Shown here: in pieces, positions 4,939 through 7,743 of the stretch
Layout of the letters: every line of letters begins with the position of its first letter
How positions within the stretch are numbered: the stretch's first letter is position 1
NCBI GenBank assembly: GCA_020853405.1
Contig: JADYYZ010000133.1
Location: forward strand, 1 to 7,743
Reading direction: 5' to 3'
Source of the DNA: Acetobacteraceae bacterium
GTDB lineage: Bacteria > Pseudomonadota > Alphaproteobacteria > Acetobacterales > Acetobacteraceae
Length of the DNA: 7,743 bases
Program-made: the position numbers and the translations under genes
The notes under the pieces: model-generated
What the model was told of the DNA's origin: nothing
What the model saw: the letters and a program-made list of their open reading frames with translations, nothing else
Databases searched by the model: none

Positions 4939-6354
4939 TCAGGGCACGAGAATCTTGCCGGGATTCATGATTCCGCCAGGGTCGAGGGTCCGTTTGATGG
5001 CCCGCATCAGATCGAGCTCGAGCGGGTCCTTGTAGCGCGCCAGCCGCGCCGCATGCATCTGTCCGATGCCGTGCTCGGCGCTGATGCTGCCGCCGCGCGC
5101 CGCACTCGCGTCGTGGACAATCGTGGTGACCTCGGTTGCTACGCGCTCGAAGGCGTCCGCGTCGGGGAAGAGCTCGCGCTGGAAGATGACGACGACGTGG
5201 ATATTGCCGTCGCCGACATGCCCGACGAAGACCGTGTTGGCCTGCGGGAAGCGCTCGCCGAGCGACGCCGTGCAGTCGGCCACGAACTCGGGCAGGCGCG
5301 AGATGGGTACCGAGGTATCGTGCGAGACGCCGAGGCCCTCCCGCATGTTCGCCTCCGATACGCTGTGGCGCAGCCGCCAGATCAGCGCCGCCTGCGCCTC
5401 GCTCGACGCGACGACCGCATCAAGGATGGTGCCGTCGGCGTGCGCCTGTCCCAGGACCGTTTCCAGCATGCCGCCGAGATCATCAGCACCGGCGGCATCG
5501 CTCGCCTCGATCATCAGATAGTACGGGGCCTCGGTCGCGACGGGGTTACGCACATCCGGGATGTGCCTGAGTACGAGTGCGAGCTGCCCCGCCGACATGA
5601 TCTCGAAGGCGTTCAGCCGGTCGCCGCAGGTGGCGCGCAGCGCCGCGAGGAGCCGGAGCGCCGCCTCCACCCCGTCGAGCGCGACCATGGCGGAACGGGA
5701 GACCATGGGCGTGGGGAAGAGCTTTAGGACCGCGCCGGTGATGATGCCGAGCGTTCCCTCGGCACCGATGAAGAGCTGCTTGAGGTCGTAGCCGGTACTG
5801 TCCTTGCGCAGCGCGCGCAGTCCGTTCCAGATCCGGCCGTCGGGAAGCGCCACCTCGAGCCCGAGCACAAGGTCGCGCATGGTGCCGTAGCGCAGGACGG
5901 CGGTGCCGCCCGCGTTGGTCGAGAGGTTGCCGCCGATCTGGCAGCTCCCTTCGCTGCCGAGCCCCATGGGGAACAGCCGGCCGACCTCGCCCGCGCGGGC
6001 CTGGATGTCGGCCAGGACGCAGCCGGCATCGACCGTAATCGCGTTGTTCAGCGGATCGACGTCGCGGATGCGGTTCATGCGGTCGAGACCGATGACGATC
6101 GCCCGCCCGGTCGGGTCGGGTGTGGCGCCGCCGCACATCCCGGTATTGCCCCCTTGCGGGACCACCGGGACCGCGTTCTGCGCGCAGATCCGGACCACGG
6201 CAGCGACCTCGGACGGTGTTGCGGGTCGTGCGACTCCTTGCGCCCGGCCGTGATAGCGGTTTCGCCAATCGACGAGATAGGGCGCCATCGCGTCCTCGTC
6301 GGTGATGAACGAATCCGGTCCGATCAGGCCCCGGATGGCCTCGTCGATTCGCAT
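4939..6354 (-). CDS. FAD-linked D-2-hydroxyacid dehydrogenase (D-2-hydroxyglutarate/D-lactate type)
   Basis: The 471-residue protein has the two-domain layout of the GlcD/D2HGDH group. An N-terminal PCMH FAD-binding domain (about 30-215) carries PQGGNTGMCGGA (66-77), GSEGSCQIGGNLSTNAGG (133-150), RYGTMRDLVLGLEV (155-168) and GAEGTLGIITGAVL (197-210). The C-terminal FAD-oxidase domain carries GHVGDGNIH (378-386) and SAEHGIG (425-431), whose histidines and Glu427 correspond to the metal site of D2HGDH-type enzymes. It ends with the typical DPGGIMNPGKIL. These enzymes oxidise D-2-hydroxyacids to 2-oxoacids and pass electrons to a flavoprotein or quinone carrier. The start ATG at 6352-6354 has GAGG 10 nt upstream. 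The frame stays open 27 codons further (to 6435), but that part is Arg/His-rich and unlike the family. The gene is transcribed towards the Ldh2-type gene and diverges from the ABC ATPase gene. D-lactate, D-2-hydroxyglutarate, glycolate or D-malate are all possible substrates. Confidence 0.93.
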   Translation of the reverse strand: MRIDEAIRGLIGPDSFITDEDAMAPYLVDWRNRYHGRAQGVARPATPSEVAAVVRICAQNAVPVVPQGGNTGMCGGATPDPTGRAIVIGLDRMNRIRDVDPLNNAITVDAGCVLADIQARAGEVGRLFPMGLGSEGSCQIGGNLSTNAGGTAVLRYGTMRDLVLGLEVALPDGRIWNGLRALRKDSTGYDLKQLFIGAEGTLGIITGAVLKLFPTPMVSRSAMVALDGVEAALRLLAALRATCGDRLNAFEIMSAGQLALVLRHIPDVRNPVATEAPYYLMIEASDAAGADDLGGMLETVLGQAHADGTILDAVVASSEAQAALIWRLRHSVSEANMREGLGVSHDTSVPISRLPEFVADCTASLGERFPQANTVFVGHVGDGNIHVVVIFQRELFPDADAFERVATEVTTIVHDASAARGGSISAEHGIGQMHAARLARYKDPLELDLMRAIKRTLDPGGIMNPGKILVP

Positions 6355-6410
6355 GGCCGCGATACCTCGGTCGTCATCATGGCTGCACCCGGTCCGAGGG
6401 TCGCCGCGCC

Positions 6411-6422
6411 CGCACCGGTGCG
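6411..6422. promoter_or_regulatory. 12-bp perfect palindrome, possible operator
   Basis: CGCACCGGTGCG is self-complementary across all 12 bases. It lies 57-68 bp upstream of the FAD dehydrogenase start and about 125-137 bp upstream of the ATPase start. It shares GCACCGGT with the inverted repeat at 3797-3814. GC-rich palindromes are common in such genomes, so confidence is limited. Confidence 0.35.
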
Positions 6423-6479
6423 CCGCACGTCGCACGCCGGCGGCCCTGGTGACAGCGCTGTGATCCAGCCCGGCTGCTC

Positions 6480-6508
6480 TTGGTTTATCATGGTCCGGCC
6501 GCTAACGT
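6480..6508 (+). promoter_or_regulatory. Candidate sigma-70-type promoter for the ABC operon
   Basis: TTGGTT (6480-6485) and TAACGT (6503-6508) are 17 bp apart, a normal -35/-10 spacing, in the most AT-rich part of the gap. Each box matches the consensus at only three positions, so this is a weak prediction. Confidence 0.25.
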
Positions 6509-6539
6509 TCCGAAGCAAGGCTGCGACCGCCGTTCGGAA
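6508..6539 (+). promoter_or_regulatory. Inverted repeat TTCCGAA/TTCGGAA covering the ATPase ribosome binding site
   Basis: TTCCGAA (6508-6514) and TTCGGAA (6533-6539) are perfect reverse complements, 18 nt apart. The right arm contains the GGAA that, with 6540, forms the likely Shine-Dalgarno sequence GGAAA (6536-6540), 7 nt before the ATG at 6548. Folding in mRNA would hide this site. As DNA, the two near-palindromic half-sites (both within CGTTCNGAA) could bind a dimeric regulator. Confidence 0.45.
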
Positions 6540-6547
6540 AGTGCGAC

Positions 6548-7693
6548 ATGGCTCTCGATCCGCCGACAAGCGACATCTCGCCCGCCGCAGCACCGTTGAA
6601 CCAGAAGCTGGTGGTCAGGGCCTTGCGCAAGTCCTATCACGACGTGGTGGCCTTGGCGCCGACCGATCTCGACGTGCGTGAAGGCGAGTTCGTCACCCTG
6701 CTCGGCCCGTCCGGATCGGGCAAGACCACACTCCTGATGATGGTGGCCGGCCTGCTTGAGCCTGATGGCGGCGATTTATGGATCGACGGGATGAAGGCGA
6801 CCTATGCGCCGCCGTGGGAACGCGGCATCGGCATGGTCTTCCAGAGCTACGCCCTGTTTCCCCATCTCAGCGTCTTCGAGAACATCGCCTTCCCGTTGCG
6901 CATGCGCCGCGTCGGCGCGGCTGAGATCCGCCGTGAGGTGTCGCGCGTACTCGAGATCGTGCAGTTGCCGCATGTTGCGGATCGTCTGCCACGCGCCCTC
7001 TCGGGCGGCCAGCAGCAACGCATCGCGCTCGCGCGCTGCATCGTGTTCCGGCCGAGCATCATCCTGATGGACGAGCCGCTCGGCGCGCTCGACAAGAAGT
7101 TGCGCGACCAGCTCCAACTCGAGATCAAGCAACTGCACAAGCAGCTCGGCACGACCATCCTGTACGTCACGCACGACCAGCAGGAGGCACTCACCATGTC
7201 GGACCGGATCTGCCTCATGAACCAGGGCCGCATCGAGCAGCTCGGGACGCCCGAGGAGGTCTATTTCAGGCCGCGCACGGTTTTCGCCGCCGACTTTCTC
7301 GGCGAGTCGAACATCCTCGATGCGACCGCCGTCGGCGAGGTCGGCGGGTTCCTGGAGCTGCGCTGCAACAACAGCCCGGGGGCGCCGATCCGCGCACCCC
7401 GGCCCGGGCACGCGCTGGGGCGCGACGTCAGGATCATGATCCGCCCGGAGCAGATGCTGGTCGGCCCGCCGGACGGGGGCGCTGGCAATACGCTGCCCGG
7501 CATTCTCCGGGAGACGATCTTCATCGGCGGCACGACCCGTCATCATATCGGGATCGAAGGCGGGCAGCTCCTGGTGAGCGTGCAGCTGACGAACCCGGGG
7601 GCCGCGCCGTTGCGGGCCGGCGACAAGGTGAACGTCACCTGGCCGGTCCTGTCGACGATCGTGCTGCCGGCCGCGCCCGAGCGGCGCTCATGA
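6548..7693 (+). CDS. ABC transporter ATP-binding protein, PotA/MalK-like
   Basis: The 381-residue cytoplasmic ATPase would power uptake through a membrane permease pair. All catalytic elements are present: Walker A GPSGSGKTT (53-61), Q-loop Gln99 in VFQSYALFPH, signature LSGGQQQR (151-158), Walker B IILMDEP (171-177) with Glu176, D-loop GALD (179-182) and H-loop His209 in VTHDQ. EVYFRPRTVFAADFLGESN (237-255) leads into a C-terminal TOBE-like regulatory domain (about 255-372), as in importers for polyamines, iron, sugars and related solutes. An N-terminal extension of about 18 residues precedes the first ABC strand. The start ATG at 6548 has GGAAA 7 nt upstream, inside an inverted repeat. Its stop overlaps the next start (ATGA), so the downstream gene is translationally coupled. 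The binding-protein gene on the opposite strand at 2456-3520 is the probable partner. Confidence 0.95.
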   Translation: MALDPPTSDISPAAAPLNQKLVVRALRKSYHDVVALAPTDLDVREGEFVTLLGPSGSGKTTLLMMVAGLLEPDGGDLWIDGMKATYAPPWERGIGMVFQSYALFPHLSVFENIAFPLRMRRVGAAEIRREVSRVLEIVQLPHVADRLPRALSGGQQQRIALARCIVFRPSIILMDEPLGALDKKLRDQLQLEIKQLHKQLGTTILYVTHDQQEALTMSDRICLMNQGRIEQLGTPEEVYFRPRTVFAADFLGESNILDATAVGEVGGFLELRCNNSPGAPIRAPRPGHALGRDVRIMIRPEQMLVGPPDGGAGNTLPGILRETIFIGGTTRHHIGIEGGQLLVSVQLTNPGAAPLRAGDKVNVTWPVLSTIVLPAAPERRS

Positions 7694-7743
7694 CCGGGAC
7701 CGCACCAACGCGCGAGTGGGCCCGGCCGGGGCCCGCAGCACAC
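7690..7743 (+). CDS. Start of the next gene, probably an ABC permease (3' end outside window)
   Basis: An ATG at 7690-7692 overlaps the TGA of the ATPase gene and opens a frame of 18 codons to the window end, giving MTGTAPTREWARPGPAAH. The 1-nt-shifted ATGA overlap is typical of translationally coupled ABC operons. In PotA-type operons a permease gene commonly follows the ATPase gene, and a short polar N-terminus before the first membrane helix would fit. Identity is inferred from position; no membrane segment is visible yet. Confidence 0.6.
   Translation, partial: MTGTAPTREWARPGPAAH

Larger units (their letters stand above)
6355..6547. promoter_or_regulatory. Divergent control region between the FAD dehydrogenase and ABC ATPase genes
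   Basis: This 193-bp gap contains no supported gene. It holds a 12-bp perfect palindrome (6411-6422), an AT-richer patch near 6480-6490, and a 7-bp inverted repeat overlapping the ATPase ribosome binding site. It is the only place for promoters of both flanking genes. Confidence 0.5.

Noticed and set aside
5053..5727. Plus-strand open frame opposite the FAD dehydrogenase
   Set aside because: Acidic/Arg-rich antisense product without motifs, embedded entirely within a well-supported gene.
6355..6435. 27-codon N-terminal extension of the FAD dehydrogenase
   Set aside because: It is Arg/His/Cys-rich and not like the family N-terminus. The chosen start begins with a typical helix and has GAGG upstream.
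6776..7546. Minus-strand open frame of 256 codons opposite the ABC ATPase
   Set aside because: Antisense shadow of a gene with every ABC ATPase motif intact; no independent start signal or domain.

Overview
The window is GC-rich DNA with codon third positions strongly biased to G/C and tightly packed metabolic genes. This fits a high-GC proteobacterium, most plausibly a soil or plant-associated alphaproteobacterium, though the sequence alone does not fix the taxon. It looks like ordinary chromosomal accessory metabolism. I saw no transposase, integrase, tRNA, rRNA or CRISPR array.

Layout. Positions 1-129 (+) hold the last 42 codons of an unidentified gene. Positions 130-719 contain no intact gene. 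They hold a decayed C-terminal piece of a pirin-family gene (- strand, about 332-568) and a small structured tract with three tandem 15-bp copies (241-285) followed by a 7-bp stem-loop. From 3520 down to 720 lies a minus-strand gene set in transcription order: a periplasmic solute-binding protein with a Tat-like signal, a DapA/NAL-family class I aldolase or dehydratase, and an RraA-family aldolase/decarboxylase. A 329-bp divergent region (3521-3849) separates this from a plus-strand Ldh2-type (malate/L-lactate dehydrogenase family) oxidoreductase (3850-4932). That gene meets, tail to tail and only 6 bp away, a minus-strand FAD-linked D-2-hydroxyacid dehydrogenase (4939-6354). A second divergent region (6355-6547) precedes a plus-strand PotA-like ABC ATPase (6548-7693). 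The start codon of the next gene, probably a permease cut by the window end, overlaps the ATPase stop.

How it may work together (inference). The binding protein plus the ATPase/permease set would import a small substrate. The NAD(P)-type Ldh2 enzyme and the FAD-type D-2-hydroxyacid dehydrogenase would oxidise 2-hydroxyacids to 2-oxoacids, possibly acting on opposite stereoisomers. The RraA-like and DapA-like proteins belong to two unrelated fold families, and many members of both cleave or form C-C bonds next to a pyruvyl unit. Together this suggests an uptake and catabolism locus for a hydroxylated carboxylic or sugar acid, with the binding-protein gene split from its ATPase/permease genes. 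The substrate cannot be read from the sequence.

No radically new system is evident. The items most worth checking are the unusual enzyme combination, the related GCACCGGT-type dyads in both divergent promoter regions, an inverted repeat covering the ATPase ribosome binding site, a strong hairpin between the binding-protein gene and the aldolase gene, a departure from the RraA metal/pyruvate motif, and the pirin remnant beside a tandem repeat.
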